Source: Antedon bifida
Lineage: Eukaryota; Echinodermata; Crinoidea; Comatulida; Antedonidae
Direction: 5' to 3'
NCBI GenBank assembly: GCA_963402885.1
Contig: OY727097.1
Span: 28,513,401-28,577,400, forward strand
DNA: 64,000 nt
This document shows, piece after piece, positions 47,558 to 59,959 of this stretch. The position numbers were made by a program, and so were the translations under genes. How positions within the stretch are numbered: position 1 is the first letter of the stretch; each line of letters opens with the position of its first letter. Below the pieces are notes generated by a model. That model was not told where the DNA came from. It did not search any database and worked only from the letters and a program-made list of their open reading frames with translations.

Positions 47558-48759
47558 GAGGTAAGCTTTGCCGGAAAACTAACTATGACTATGTTATCAA
47601 ATTATGTAACATTCCTCACGCTTATCCGTGGCATCACCCTAGCTGACACCACGCGGCGTTGCGTAGGATCATAGAGCACATTATAGCCTTGTCTTGTTAT
47701 ATGTGACAGCATAGGACCCAGGTGTGTTTGCTTATACTAATCATGCCTTGCTGTCATGCAATTTACCTTATGTAATTCAATTACTGGTTCCTGATATATA
47801 ACAACATACTCCATGTACCGAGCACTCATAATCATTTAAAACGATTAAGTGACTTTGTCGCAGGTTGGCATAATAATTACATTATAATTGGAATTTTTAA
47901 TAATGGTTGATTGAAATGAACGGTAAAAAACGGTCTAAACAGTCCCAGTGGGTTACTGTATAAGGTTGACTAGAGTATAGGCGTAGTACAAGTATTAGTA
48001 GTAAGATGATTTTAACATTGGGCTTGTGTGAGTACACACAAGTCTCCCCCTTCAATTCACCCGATTCTCGGACTGTATCTAGATTTCTCCAGTATCATAG
48101 GAATATTCGATGATACAGTATCACATGTGCTTAACATGTATCGCTTAATATCATCAAGGAGAAATTATAATCCCTCCATTTTATCATAATCCAAGCTAGC
48201 TTACATGATATAGATACCACGATGCTGTGTAATACCGAATATTCCCATGGTACTGGGATATTGTCGTAATATTGTCGTTTGTGAGATTACAGCATTCAGA
48301 GAGATTGTAAATGTAAATTAGGCCTATGATAGTATTATGGACGGATTTCTACAAACAGTTAAGAATAGAATAATGTAAGCCTACATTACACATGTTTATA
48401 AAATCAATGTAACGGAATAGGGAACAATGTAAGGTAACACTGCATACAATGTATTCTTTTCCTTCTAAATGATAATGTCATATTTTATATTTTATCTTAT
48501 TTTCTATTTTTATATGCCTGCAGTTGTAACTGAAACAGAAATAACATTTATACTTTCGAGACCCTTTAGAAAGACAGTTTTGTATAGGATTTTTAGTTTT
48601 TACAAGTTTTCACTTTCTAATCTAATTTGATACCATGTCACATTCAAAGCCTCCTCAGCAGCCAACATCCCAGACGGTCAAAATCCCGTATGTCTAATTT
48701 TCAATATTTTTAGTCCACTGTCTTGCTTAATTAATATTGGCTGAACCATTGACAATGTA

Positions 48760-48892
48760 TATCAAAATGTATGTTAATTTCACACCCTGATTCCCCCTCC
48801 CCTTTGAATCCAATGTTTTCTTTACTTGTATTATGTATCATATGGACGTTTGTCTGAAATATAAGTTGAATTGAATTGAATTAAATTAAAAG
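48760..48892 (+). mobile_element. LINE-like 3' tail
   Basis: TTGTATTATGTATCATATGG, ACGTTTGTCTGAAATATAAG, then TTGAATTGAATTGAATTAAA. This wording and the TTGAA repeats are typical of CR1/L2-type 3' ends. Truncated, no coding part. Confidence 0.6.
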
Positions 48893-51850
48893 AAAATAAG
48901 ACTTGCTTACTGTACATGCGCAGACTTATTAAAAACAACATTTCTTATCAAAATAAACTTGCTTTCACACACAACATTCCGTACCACTAGCTTCCCTTAT
49001 ACATTACTTTATATAGTCATGCTTAAGATCATTTTACACTGCATCACTTGACTATAGAAAAATAAATGTTAAACATGCGTCATTCCGTAATATTATTTAC
49101 TACTGTTTGCTGTTTCGAAACGTAAGCTAAATTTATGATAAAGTGTGTGTGTGTGTCATTTTACATTTTTAGCCTAAAATGTTGATGATTTATTGAGATT
49201 TTTTTTTAGATTTCAGCGTCATTAAGATAAATGTAGAGATTGTATAGGCAGATCTTGATCGAAGTCGAATAGGTAAATTGTCCATGTTTGACAGTTATGA
49301 AATAATTACGAATATAAAGATGATAATTTGTTATTTTTTCGCAGAGTGAATCTATACTGACTACTGTGTCCAAATTCTCGTCAACAGTAAGCTATAAAGT
49401 GAATTCTTGAAGAATTTATAATTTTTAAATCAAGGCAGAGTGAAGTGAAGATTTAATTTTTATTTGATTCCTTGGCATATCGATTTCTTTGTCCCGTACT
49501 TCGTTACAAAACATTTGTCGCATAACGACAGAACGTGGTTTACTATGACACGCCACTCCAGCAAAATGATTCATCGTATAACCACGCTGGCTGTGGTAGT
49601 TTTGGAATAATATATAAATCCAAAGGCAAATTATTGTGGGTATCAGTGGCTGGATCTCAATGGAGATACAAATAAAGTAAACAAAAAGCTCAAAATGACA
49701 AAGTAAATCAACCATAAAGAAGTGGTTGGGCAATTCATTTGGAAAACACTATTTCTTCAGAACTTATAAAGTACTCTCAATTGAATAATGTATAGAAAGA
49801 TGACAAAAAGATGTATATTTATATAAACCTCACAGAAACTCGAATTGTTTTATATTGTTTTAATTTTGCATTTATTATAATACCTACAACCTCTTACTCG
49901 TGTTCACTTACATAATTCATTGCACAGCAACTTGAAAAATATAGCAAATAGATAAATATTAGAGGCAGTTAAACCGTCGTGGTGTTTGCCTCCGTCAAAT
50001 CCTTTAAAGTAATACCAATAGGGATAATTTGATTGCGCGAACGACGCCAGAGACGAAATCAACAGAAACTTTACGATAGTCTGCGCATGTCTACAAACTA
50101 ATCGGTGTTGTGAAGAATATGTATCGCTTTCGCTACAACCCCCAAGTTATAATAATAATATCAATTAGGCATTATAGATATTAGGCCTACGCGGTGATTT
50201 CTGTTGCATTTCACGTCTTCAGCGTTGCAAGCCATCTTACGATCGATATACGCCAGCCTAGCTCTATGACCAACATACGCTAGGCTGTCATTACGCCATA
50301 TTGTTTATTCTAACGAGGTGCCGTTGTTACTATTGAATTATTTATTTAAACTTATAAATAATATTAAGTAGAAACATGCAAAATAAAATGTGAAAAAATA
50401 TAGATACAAGAATATAACATCAAGAATGAAAACTATAATACAAAATACATTTTAAATCTCTGTATAAGTAAGTCTATTCACAACTAACATCATATACATG
50501 TGATTTCTACTCATTTTCAGGCATTTTCTTAATTCTTACAATATTTTTTTTTAATATAACGACAACATCAGTTGATATCTTAAAACTACTATAGATGTTA
50601 AATAATACCATCCATGTCTCTATCCTAGTTTGAAAGAAATTAAAATTAACTAACTTTAACAAAAAATATGCAAGCTTTTCATACACTATTACTATTAATG
50701 AAATTAAAGATAAAACAAGAACCCTGTGGGTATCGCGGTTCTCATAAGTAAGTACATCCACGAGCGTTTGCAAGGCCTGAGTAGTCTATGTAATTCAGCT
50801 TATAATCACAACCGAAAACTATACACGTTTGAGCTTCACAAGGTATACAAGATTCAATTTTATTGCTACACCATAAACTCAAATTCCCACAATTCATTGC
50901 GTTCGATAATTGCATCTTGTTAGAAACTTTTTTATCCACAACTTAAATCCCAAAATGTATGTCACAAGTACTGTGACGTGTTTGAGGACGGTGCGCATGC
51001 GCATTCGAGTCTATTGCCAGAAGATGTGGAAAGTACAGGATTCGCGTCTGAACGAGTTGGGAAGTGAATTTAACGGTGTTTTTGCAAGTTTTGAATCGAA
51101 AAGTTCATAAAATGGCAATCGTATTCATTACACATCTTAAAATTACCTAATTTTATAAGAATTGTATTAACACCATCTTAATTTTTTTTTTACTGAAGAT
51201 GTCATAGATATATCTACATTATTACAAAAAAAATTACAAATCTCTACGATATTTATTTTACATATCAACAAACACCACTGCAGAAAACATACATTAAAGT
51301 AATTGTGTTGTATACAATTTCAAACCCAACATAGTTTTGAAGAAATTTTATAATGTAAAGAAATCGGTGACCGAGAAATATTATAACATTTAATATGTAT
51401 TGCAAACTTGAAAACATATTAGTAACATTTAACGAGTCATTTTGTAGTCCTGATAAAGACTATTTTCTAGTGTGTGACTAAACAGAACCCTTAAAAAACA
51501 GACATATAGTTGTTTGAAATCTAATTAATAATATCTAAACCCTAACAGAATATCCACCTTATAGTAATATCATTTTTTATATATATTTATATGACAATAT
51601 TGTTTTATTCAATTGACATTTTAAATCCCGAGTCTATCACTACCTGTTACCACGCCCATATTAACATTCGATTCAGATCATTTGAAACCAAACCCCAAGC
51701 ACTTATACGCATGCGTGTACAAACGTAATAACACTTTGTAACGTTAAGTGTAGTGTACTTATATTGTCATTTAATGTCATTTATCCCGCCATGTTCAGCT
51801 CATTATATCAATATTGTATCTTGTGCATACTTTAAAACTTTGGATCGGTG

Positions 51851-52010
51851 TTATCTAGATATGGCATTGACGTCATTGTGTTCACCGGCAGACGATGAGT
51901 TGTATCCTTCTAGAAAGTAACACGTTCCTGGATGGATAGTAAGAGATCCCTCTGGCAACGTATCAATGGGCCTCTCCGTGAATATAAATCCTTTGGTGTT
52001 CACAAGAAGT
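51851..52010 (-). CDS. GUCY1A: GUCY1A last coding exon (C-terminal 52 residues and stop)
   Basis: Acceptor CATATTTCAG before 52010. The first base completes a Glu codon begun by GA in the previous exon. It encodes G-F-I-F-T-E-R-P, then L-P-E-G and I-H-P-G-T-C-Y-F-L-E-G-Y, matching the alpha-subunit tail (vertebrate G-F-V-F-T-P-R and I-P-G-I-C-H-F-L). It ends in a short Ser/Asn-rich tail and TAA at 51853-51851. The 3' UTR continues to lower coordinates, but its end cannot be set. Confidence 0.92.
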
Positions 52011-52922
52011 CTGAAATATGAAAATTATTGTTTATAATAGGCCTACATGCAACTTTGCACGCGCGTTAAAGTACTGATAACAACGGTACACAGCTTTTGC
52101 ACGCGCGTTAAAATATTGATAACAATAGTACACAGCTTTTGCACGCGCGCGTCCACAATACTTCATCAGAAAGCAGACGACAAGAAATAACTAATTTGCG
52201 CCTAGGCCCATACCTCAAAAGCTTTGTACGCGTAATTCCGATTTACAACACACCTGTTTGGCAAACAACTTTATTACTTATAGTAGTATCTTCAAACGTC
52301 TGCCGAAATTTAAATTGTTTCTATAATGCATTCTATTCTTTGCATTTATTTTTAAAACGGGAAAAAAAGAAATTATGAGAATTAAGGACAAACCGATTAC
52401 GAAGGCTCTTAAAGCGATTGATCGCAGATAATACGTTTTGTAGACATAAAGAACATTTAACAGAAAATACGAAATACTTTGATTCCAACTTTACTTATCA
52501 TGTATTTACTGGGATTTATTTTCACAGATTTAGTTTTTACAGATTCGGTTGTCATTTGTGACGTCATATACTGTTTTAGTATATAGTTTTTCTATGGATA
52601 GGCCTAATAGATCTTTAGAGTTTACGCATGTGGACCAAACACGTTATTGCATGAAATCGAAATAATGTTTTTTTTCTTCAAAATATTAATTAAATAATGT
52701 TCCTACTGATGAAACAACAGTAACGTCAAGAGAGACTTGTCTCCAAAATGTCATAAAATAAAATAAAACAATTTTAATATATTATAATAGCCACACAACC
52801 TGCCTCGTCACACAGAAAATGTGTTCGCTCTATTCTAGAGCTTCAAAACAGATTTCCATCTTTGAAGACCTTTAGAGCACAAAATATGGAGCATTACAGT
52901 ATGGTTATAGTGTATAACTTAC
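52011..52922 (-). other. Last GUCY1A intron (0.9 kb)
   Basis: Contains a 48-base repeat (52052-52150) close to the acceptor; otherwise AT-rich with one TAGGCCTA at each end. No further exon seen. Confidence 0.75.
52052..52150. repeat. 48-base direct repeat with CACGCGCG blocks
   Basis: TTTGCACGCGCGTTAAA, then TACTGATAACAACGGTACAC and AGCTTTTGCACGCGCGTTAA; two full units plus the start of a third ending in GCACGCGCGCGTCC. Confidence 0.85.
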
Positions 52923-53077
52923 TCATGCGTAGTTGGGCTAACGTTGATCTTATCTGCTACACTGTGTGATTCAAATTTGTTGGCTAGGGTCACGTTGTTA
53001 CCGAATAAACAATAACGCGGCATTTTGCGACCCACGACACCAGCAACCACTGAACCTGTGTGGAGTCCAATCCGTAT
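52923..53077 (-). CDS. GUCY1A: GUCY1A cyclase-domain exon (51 residues)
   Basis: Exon of 155 bases; acceptor GTCTTTGTAG, donor GTAAGT, exit phase 2. It encodes [10 protein letters not shown], then [20 protein letters not shown] and K-I-N-V-S-P-T-T. These are diagnostic alpha-subunit cyclase motifs: the [10 protein letters not shown] segment lines the nucleotide site and N-N-V-T-L-A distinguishes alpha from beta (N-T-V-N-L-T). Confidence 0.95.
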
Positions 53078-53260
53078 CTACAAAGACAATACAAAATGTT
53101 AGTAAAATCAATAAAATTGTGTTGGTAATAATGTGAAATAAGGCACTCTTTTTAAAGAAAGTCTCACAACCCTTATATTAGAAAAAAAGAAAGAATCATA
53201 AGTTTTATAGATTTAAATTGTCTCGATGTTTTCGTTGACGATATTCTTTATATTGTATTA

Positions 53261-53382
53261 AGCTCTGTGTATCAAACTTTACGTGACAAAAAAAATGTGA
53301 TATGCCCATATATGGACATGATCAAAGCACTATACCATATTTATACTTTTTTTGTCAAACTTCTTTTATAGTTTGTACATAA
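53261..53382. mobile_element. Family A MITE, decayed, reverse orientation
   Basis: AGCTCTGTGTATCAAACTTT, TGTGATATGCCCATATATGG and CACTATACCATATTTA are clear; the right end is poor. Preceded by TTA. Confidence 0.7.
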
Positions 53383-53479
53383 TTTAGTTTAAATAGTTTG
53401 CCTGTAAATAAAAAAAAATCAAATCTCTAGAAGCGTGACACTGTTTCAAACGTGTGTCTTCCTAATAAATTATTATTTA

Positions 53480-53545
53480 ATCCAGACACAATATCAGGTA
53501 AAAGAAAAACCTGCTTTACATTGTGGTTTTAAATACAAAATAAAT
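53480..53545. repeat. Short foldback element F
   Basis: ATCAGGTAAAAGAAAAACCT then GCTTTACATTGTGG and TTTTAAATACAAAATAAAT; hairpin CAGGT...ACCTG. Relatives at 57349 and 40800. Confidence 0.6.
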
Positions 53546-54014
53546 CGGCGGAAAAGGTACGGTATAAGGTAGTGCGTTCCCCCCCCCCCCCCAAAAAAAG
53601 GGGAGAAACATGTTAATTATTGAGAAAGGTAATATTTGATGACAAAATATGCATATAAAACAGTCTAGTTGAACCTTTACAACATGAAACTACCTAATAA
53701 TTGCAATTAATTTATATTCATTAAAGTCAAACTAGTTATGCATTTTGTTTCGGTGTCAGGGAATTGTTTACCATATGCAGTGAAAAAGAGGTGATTTTGT
53801 ATACATAACGATAGCCTATAATCTATTTCTATGAAATATTATGCTAGGCAGGTGGTATATATTTACAAGTGATATACCTCTGTGGATTGGTAATATCAGA
53901 AGATATTTCTAGCATTTCAATTTGAAAATGAAAAACGACACCTTTTCGCAGATTTTCAAATTTTTCGTCACGTGAAGAATAGTTGATTAATATGACGCAT
54001 TACTAAACGCGTTA

Positions 54015-54176
54015 AGCTCTGTCTAAACTATCAAACTAGTTTGACAAAAGAAAGTGTGATGTGCCAAAATATGGTAGTGATATGTTCAAATATGTTAATG
54101 ATATGACATCATCGTGTCCATATATGAGCACATCACATTTTTATATCACATAAAGTTTGATAGTGTAGACAAGGCT
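54015..54176. mobile_element. Family A MITE with TTA duplication
   Basis: 162 bp; ends AGCTCTGTCTAAACTATC and GATAGTGTAGACAAGGCT, flanked by TTA at 54012-54014 and 54177-54179. Confidence 0.9.
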
Positions 54177-54943
54177 TTATATGACTTGCGGTTTTCGATT
54201 AAGTTATTATTATACGTGCGTTGATTCACCTTCATACGTTGTAACAATGTTAGTTTCACAAACACAAACGCAAACTTGATATAAACGCGTTCACGATGTA
54301 CGTGAGGCACTAAGAAGGTGCATATCGAAACGCCCACAAAGTGTAATTCTCGTATGATCTATGGATACTTATTTTCTTCATTTATAAACGGAAGTAGAAT
54401 GAAACGAGCTAAAATGAATGCATTAACAAACGATAATCGTAAAGAAATTGTAACCGTAAAATACAATTAGGAATACTAATAAAACAGTCTGTGACATTTG
54501 AAAGAAAAAAAAATTACATTAGAATTGTAATGACAAAAAGGGTATAAATAACGCATCAATCAACGTATTAAACGATTAAATTTATTCAGTTATCGATTTT
54601 CCAGTCAGCTATTGTATTCACTCATACATTCATCTGTCAATCACCCTCCGATACATTCATTATCTTATTCATATATTCATTCACATTGCTTGCTTTTCCC
54701 CCTGTAATATGTTTAAATTTAGTCCACTTGAAGAGGTGGCTGGCCGAGTATTTGTACAGTGCCATAGACAACCTCTGTGATACCTTGTCATATAAGCATT
54801 ACATATGATGCAAATATCACACTCATAAACGTAACATTACCTTAACATGAAATTTTTATTTTTTTTTAATTTTATGTTTTTAGGCAATGATTACCAATAG
54901 TAAAGTTAATCACTGTCCTATCAGATAGGTGGTACATATGCGC

Positions 54944-54985
54944 CACATGTGATACATGCGACACTATTACAGAATTTGCCATGAT
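54944..54985. repeat. Dispersed repeat G, copy 2
   Basis: ATGTGATACATGCGACACTA followed by TTACAGAATTTGCCAT, matching 21249-21295. Confidence 0.5.
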
Positions 54986-55956
54986 ACGGGGACAAGTAAT
55001 TCCATATTTCATGAAGACAGTATACAGAGAATGTGGTGGAAAATGATAAGGATAAGGTCGATAGTTTGAGGTATGAATTTATTAATTCTTGAACATTTAG
55101 AATTTAGATAATGAAATAAAAAGTACATAAAGTATATAAATGTATTGTAAAAATGCATTTTGTAAACTCGTGTAGACTTGTTCCTTCGTACTTTTTGTAT
55201 TTATCTCTTCTAATCTGCTATTCATTATTCGTTCTTTTATCTCTAAATTCATCCATTTTTATATCCATTATTTCATCTATTGAACCATTAACTCATCCAT
55301 TCATTATATACACAGCCTTTCCATTCGGTAATCAAATCCATCAATTAGTTCTTTCTTAATCTTGATTCATATACTCATCCATATTATTTCTTTATTTATT
55401 AATTATCTTCATCCTCCATTCATTACACAAATTATCCCTTTTTCTCATCTATCCAGACCTTTATTGTTTATACATTAATGTATTCATCGATAATACATCA
55501 ACACCTCTTCTATCATTAAAATATATATTACAGTTTGATTACACAAAACGTAAAATGAAGATTTTAATCAGTTTTAATGGTAACACCATCGAACTACATA
55601 TCACGTGAACTGCAACAAATAGACAATCAAATAACGTGATGCGATGAACTTTAAAATTATATATATAAAAAAAGTAAACTGATTAATCTAACAATATTGA
55701 CATAATTTTACTCGCGTAATATTGTAAACATCTACTTTGTCTAATTGAATAATCATGAAGAAGAGTGTGTGTTTTGTAAATTGCTGGAATAAAACAAGTG
55801 TCTCGTGTCGCCATTATAATCCGTGTATTAGAGCTATTTGGAGTGCGCAGCCAATTCGGTGCATTCGAGAGTCAAGGGATGGTAAAAAATCAATGGTAAT
55901 TTGCAAACAAATATTCCTGATGGAGAAGTGATTTGTTTGGAATATATATCCAGTAA

Positions 55957-56025
55957 AGCTTGTTTCCCTCTAGGACGCAGCAACAAACGCAAGCATGTCG
56001 ATGCAACGCAAGTAATTTTATTCGA
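55957..56025. mobile_element. Family B MITE fragment
   Basis: AGCTTGTTTCCCTCTAGGAC after TAA, then GATGCAACGCAAGTAATTTT; the remainder is lost. Confidence 0.65.
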
Positions 56026-56114
56026 ATGACCTAAACATGTTGCCTTTATTAAGATAGCGAAGTAAGCCCTATGAATTCACGAACTCAGTCATCGCCAAAT
56101 TCAGGACGGAGGCA

Positions 56115-56390
56115 TTTCATTTCATTTCAAAAGACATTTATTTTCCTCCATAGCAAAACAGTACAAAATAATAAACAAAAACGGTAAGGAATATAAAAAA
56201 TGAAATAGATGTTTGTTGGATAAACAACAGAAAAGTGAATTTAAGAAAACTGGCTATGGAGGAAGGCATAATCCCGAGAAGATGAGGAAATCTTGTGCTG
56301 GGTATGCCTATGCAAATAAAATGATCGCCAGAGAATGAACTCTGACCTTTCTGGATCGGAAGGCAGTAGTAACAGATCATGGAATTGCCC
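56115..56390 (-). mobile_element. LINE-like 3' end
   Basis: On the minus strand the segment ends CTATGGAGGAAAATAAATGT, CTTTTGAAATGAAATGAAAT: an AATAAA-like signal and GAAAT repeats, as at truncated LINE 3' ends. The open frame here (56138-56380) has no known domain; its hydrophobic run comes from T-rich sequence. Confidence 0.45.
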
Positions 56391-57166
56391 CTTTTGTTAA
56401 GTTACTAGTGAGAAACTTAAAGTTTCTTTAAAAAAAATAGTTGTTTAAAGTTATCTCCAATAAATCAAGAGAGTGGTCCTCCGGCCAATTCAACTAACAA
56501 ACGAATTTAAAATGTTACTTGCTATCAAACAGTAAACCTATTTTTCATCAAGTTAGTATGCAATACAGAGGAAAATACATAATTGATATAGGTTATGTGT
56601 TAAGATCATTAGGATCACCAACAATTAGGAGAGACTGAAACATTAATGCTATCGTGTTCTATTAAAGTCACAGCAAAATGATCTCAGTTAATACTTCTCC
56701 AAAAACAAACATTCGAAAATGATTCTTTCAATATTAGATCTTTTAAAGAAAAGACAAATTTGGAAAATTCATTTAAATTCAGCCTCATGTTGAAGTGAAT
56801 ACTCATTTCAGTGCCTAGCAACAGTTTTACAAATATCCTTACGGAAAGGAATATTTTTTAAGAAAGAAAGGCATAACAAACCATTAACAATTTAAAACTT
56901 TTTCCCATTTCTCAGTGCTATTTTTGTCCTACTACAATGGCATCAATCTACTTCAGTTTTAATTTAATTTTTGTATGTATGTTTTCTTCAGGATCGTAAA
57001 ATCGGAAAATCAAAAGTAAACGACAGAAAAGTAGGTCGTTGTTCTATATCTATGTTGCGTTGTTCATCGTTTTGAAAAATATATGCAAAACAAATTATTT
57101 TAAGCACCAAAGTCGAGCGAAGCATTTAACTTTTAACAGATTGGTTCAGAAGTGTTAATAACTTAC

Positions 57167-57310
57167 TCGAATCGGTTTTCCGTCATGCGCGTTGACCTGC
57201 TTTGAGGCTGACAGCATTTTCAGTGCCATGATGGCAACTTTCTGAGCATGCGTCGACGATGCTTTATGCAAGCCCCCAGCAACACAATACGCATCTCCAA
57301 TAGTCTCCAC
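57167..57310 (-). CDS. GUCY1A: GUCY1A cyclase-domain exon (48 residues)
   Basis: Exon of 144 bases, phase 0 at both ends; acceptor ATATTTTAG, donor GTAAGT. It encodes [16 protein letters not shown], then [12 protein letters not shown]. The Asp in G-D-A-Y-C matches the second metal-binding Asp of alpha subunits. Both exon boundaries coincide in position and phase with those of beta exon 6 (56-196), showing an intron layout inherited from a common cyclase ancestor. Confidence 0.95.
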
Positions 57311-57348
57311 CTAAAATATAATATAGATTTATTTAATAACATGTTTAT

Positions 57349-57425
57349 CCAGGATTGCACAATCAGGTAAAAGAAATACCTGTTTTGCATTGTGATGCTG
57401 TCTTAAATACAAAAATAAATTGTGG
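57349..57425. repeat. Short foldback element F
   Basis: CAGGATTGCACAATCAGGTA, AAAGAAATACCTGTTTTGCA, TTGTGATGCTGTCTTAAATA. Symmetric wording around the CAGGT...ACCTG hairpin. Confidence 0.65.
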
Positions 57426-59292
57426 AAACAAGTTTAGTTTTTTGAAAAGAAATGAGATCGATATCTAAGATTTTAAATTGTTACGAATTTCTTAATTTTA
57501 CGTACCTATTTATATTATTTACAATGCACTACATGTGTTTAAAGTTCATCATTTACCTATAATTGTATGTCCTATAGTTTTACAGCTAAACAGAAACAGT
57601 GCATCTTTAATTTGATCTCGTCTCGTTTAGTGAGAAAGACACTTTTAAACAAATATAAAATACACATTTTTATAAATAGTAATACTGTACATCTAAGTTT
57701 ACTTTTCTTGTATCCCATACAAGAAGGACGCAAACCTTACTTTATTAAATCTATCTATAAATGTGTGATTACTCTTCAACTTAAAAAAAAACCCATTTAA
57801 AACATACAATTACTTTCATAACCAAGATGAATGAAATATAAATGTCAGTAGCCTAAATAAAGTGAATTTAATTGGTTGTGGATTGTTTAAATTTGCATAA
57901 TGTGTACGTCATTCAATCTCATTACTTGTTACTTTCACGGTAGCATAACACTTAAAAAGGCAAAATTGCTTTAATAATAAAATTAATTTGTTAAATGCCT
58001 TTAACCAGCTGTACAAGATCAATTCTAACGACAAGCAAGAACAGTAATAGGCTTAGTTAGCTGTTTGATTTCGTAACTTTACTACAACATGTAATCAATC
58101 AATAGTTTCTTATACAAAATAGTTTCTTTAATGGACTTCTTCAAATAATAATTATCGAAATATTTGTCTAAATTAGTCAATTACCTCAACTACTCCTGAA
58201 GAATCTTTACAAAATTGAAAATCAAAAGCCGATCACGTGATATTAGTAAATCATTCGAGTAACAAGAGTGACGTCATTAGATTGTATAATACGTAGTATT
58301 TTAAATTTCCATTATGTAACATTAGAGGTTGTTTCGTCGGTGTTCAAACGCTTATAAAATTTACTTTTATGAGCATGTAAAATTCACGATGTATTTGACG
58401 AATACCACCGATGAAAACTGAAACAATTTAGTAAAGTTAGGTCTCAAACGAAATAAAGTACATAGTTGAGTATAAAAAAACAGTATATTGATGTTAGTTA
58501 TGTACCTCGCAAACAAAATAATTTATACAGTTTTGTAAAGGGCCAAATGCCTAACGTTTGAAATAAAATTCTCGAAAGAGGAATAAATGGATGACATCCT
58601 CAACCATGTTTTATTTCTTTTTGGAAGTACACACGTAAGTGTTTATTCGTCATGCAAACATTTTAAATTTACCGTTGAAAAACAAAAATGTGACTTCGTA
58701 CTAAGATTACAAACACAAATGAAAGGGCAATACAAAATTATACATAAAGATCTAAGTGAAGATTAGGTGTTTTTTTTGCAACACAATAACTTCAACATAA
58801 ACAAACAATAATTACCATATAAGGGTATGAATTTAAAATGTTTAATCTATCGGTATAAAAATCCTTTTAACGTCGATTACTCTAGCGTCGTTTTTATGGG
58901 TGAAAATAGAACAAGGTTAGTTGTGCAAAATGTGTTACGATTATTAATTTTAAGTCATTTTATATTTTATAACCATAACATCGTTATGGCTGCAGTTTGC
59001 GATTTGCATACATAAATAAAATAAAATCCGAAGATCTAAATTTGTTTTTTCTGAATTATAAAGATAGAAAAATATTAAATACAATGATCTTTAATGACTG
59101 TTTGTGAAGTATCTCGACTATTTATTTGGATTGGTAGTTCGATGCGCTGTCATCCATGTCGCATAGTCTGTAGCACTGTGTACATGGTTTAAGTGAGGAA
59201 GCTAGATTTACATTGAGCAACGTTGGAAACTGTAACTTTAAAGATGTTCGACTGTTCAAAAAATGGATACACAATCTGTTCTCAAATCTTAA

Positions 59293-59407
59293 AGCTCTGT
59301 CTACACTATCAAATTGACAAATATGGTAGTGATATGACATCATGTCCATCCATATATGGGCATATCACATTTTTTGTCACATAAAGTTTGATAATGTAGA
59401 CAGAGCT
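59293..59407. mobile_element. Family A MITE, internally deleted
   Basis: 115 bp; ends AGCTCTGTCTACACTATC and GATAATGTAGACAGAGCT, preceded by TAA and followed by TTA; only one ATATGGTAGTGATATGAC block is left. Confidence 0.85.
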
Positions 59408-59959
59408 TTAGTGACAACCCGACGACATGGGTTATGGACGTCTGCATGCGAGCATTATATTGTAGCACGGACGACGAAATATTGTTTTAATAACTCCATG
59501 TTTACTAGTCACAATACATTTCATATTAAAAATTATAAATTATTAAAGCCAATGTCTACTCGAGTAGCCAACCAACATCAATCTTTCTAATGTTGCTGTC
59601 TGTAAATTTAAATTAAAATGCTTAAAGATATTTAATTATAAAATTGTTACTTAACTTGGTTTATATAATTATATTCTTTTAAATAACGATCAATACATTC
59701 AGGGCCTTAATATATTATATTGGGCAACAACAAATATATAAACAACTGTATTGTGATTGGCAACAGCACGTATACATTTAACGTGCAAAAAGATCAGCTA
59801 TTGCGGAATTTGCGCATATAAAATAACTCATAAAGTATGTATTTACTTTCTATATTTCTTTACGATTACTGAGTATCGTCGATTAACTTTTCTAAATTAA
59901 TGCGAGTAAAGCCATTAAATCATAAATGTTTAAAATATTCAAATGGAAAAGTAACTTAC

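Larger units (their letters stand above)
33985..51850. other. Region between the alpha stop codon and the candidate beta start (17.9 kb)
   Basis: Should contain the alpha 3' UTR (high-coordinate end) and the beta promoter and 5' UTR (low-coordinate end), neither of which I can delimit. The rest is repeats listed separately. No third gene is supported; about 38200-38990, 47560-48750 and 49000-51850 show nothing I can name. Confidence 0.6.
53078..57166 (-). other. GUCY1A intron (4.1 kb)
   Basis: Carries family A copies at 53261 and 54015, foldback F at 53480, a poly-C run near 53579-53592, ATTCA-rich degenerate repeats (about 54600-54700 and 55225-55510), a family B fragment at 55957 and a LINE-like end at 56115. 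Nothing further in 56400-57160. Confidence 0.7.
57311..59959 (-). other. GUCY1A intron (2.6 kb)
   Basis: Carries foldback F at 57349 and a short family A copy at 59293. The rest (57430-59280) is AT-rich with no structure I can name. Confidence 0.75.

Noticed and set aside
49425-49733. 102-codon minus frame
   Set aside because: No motif recognised and no supporting splice or promoter context; within chance length for this much sequence.
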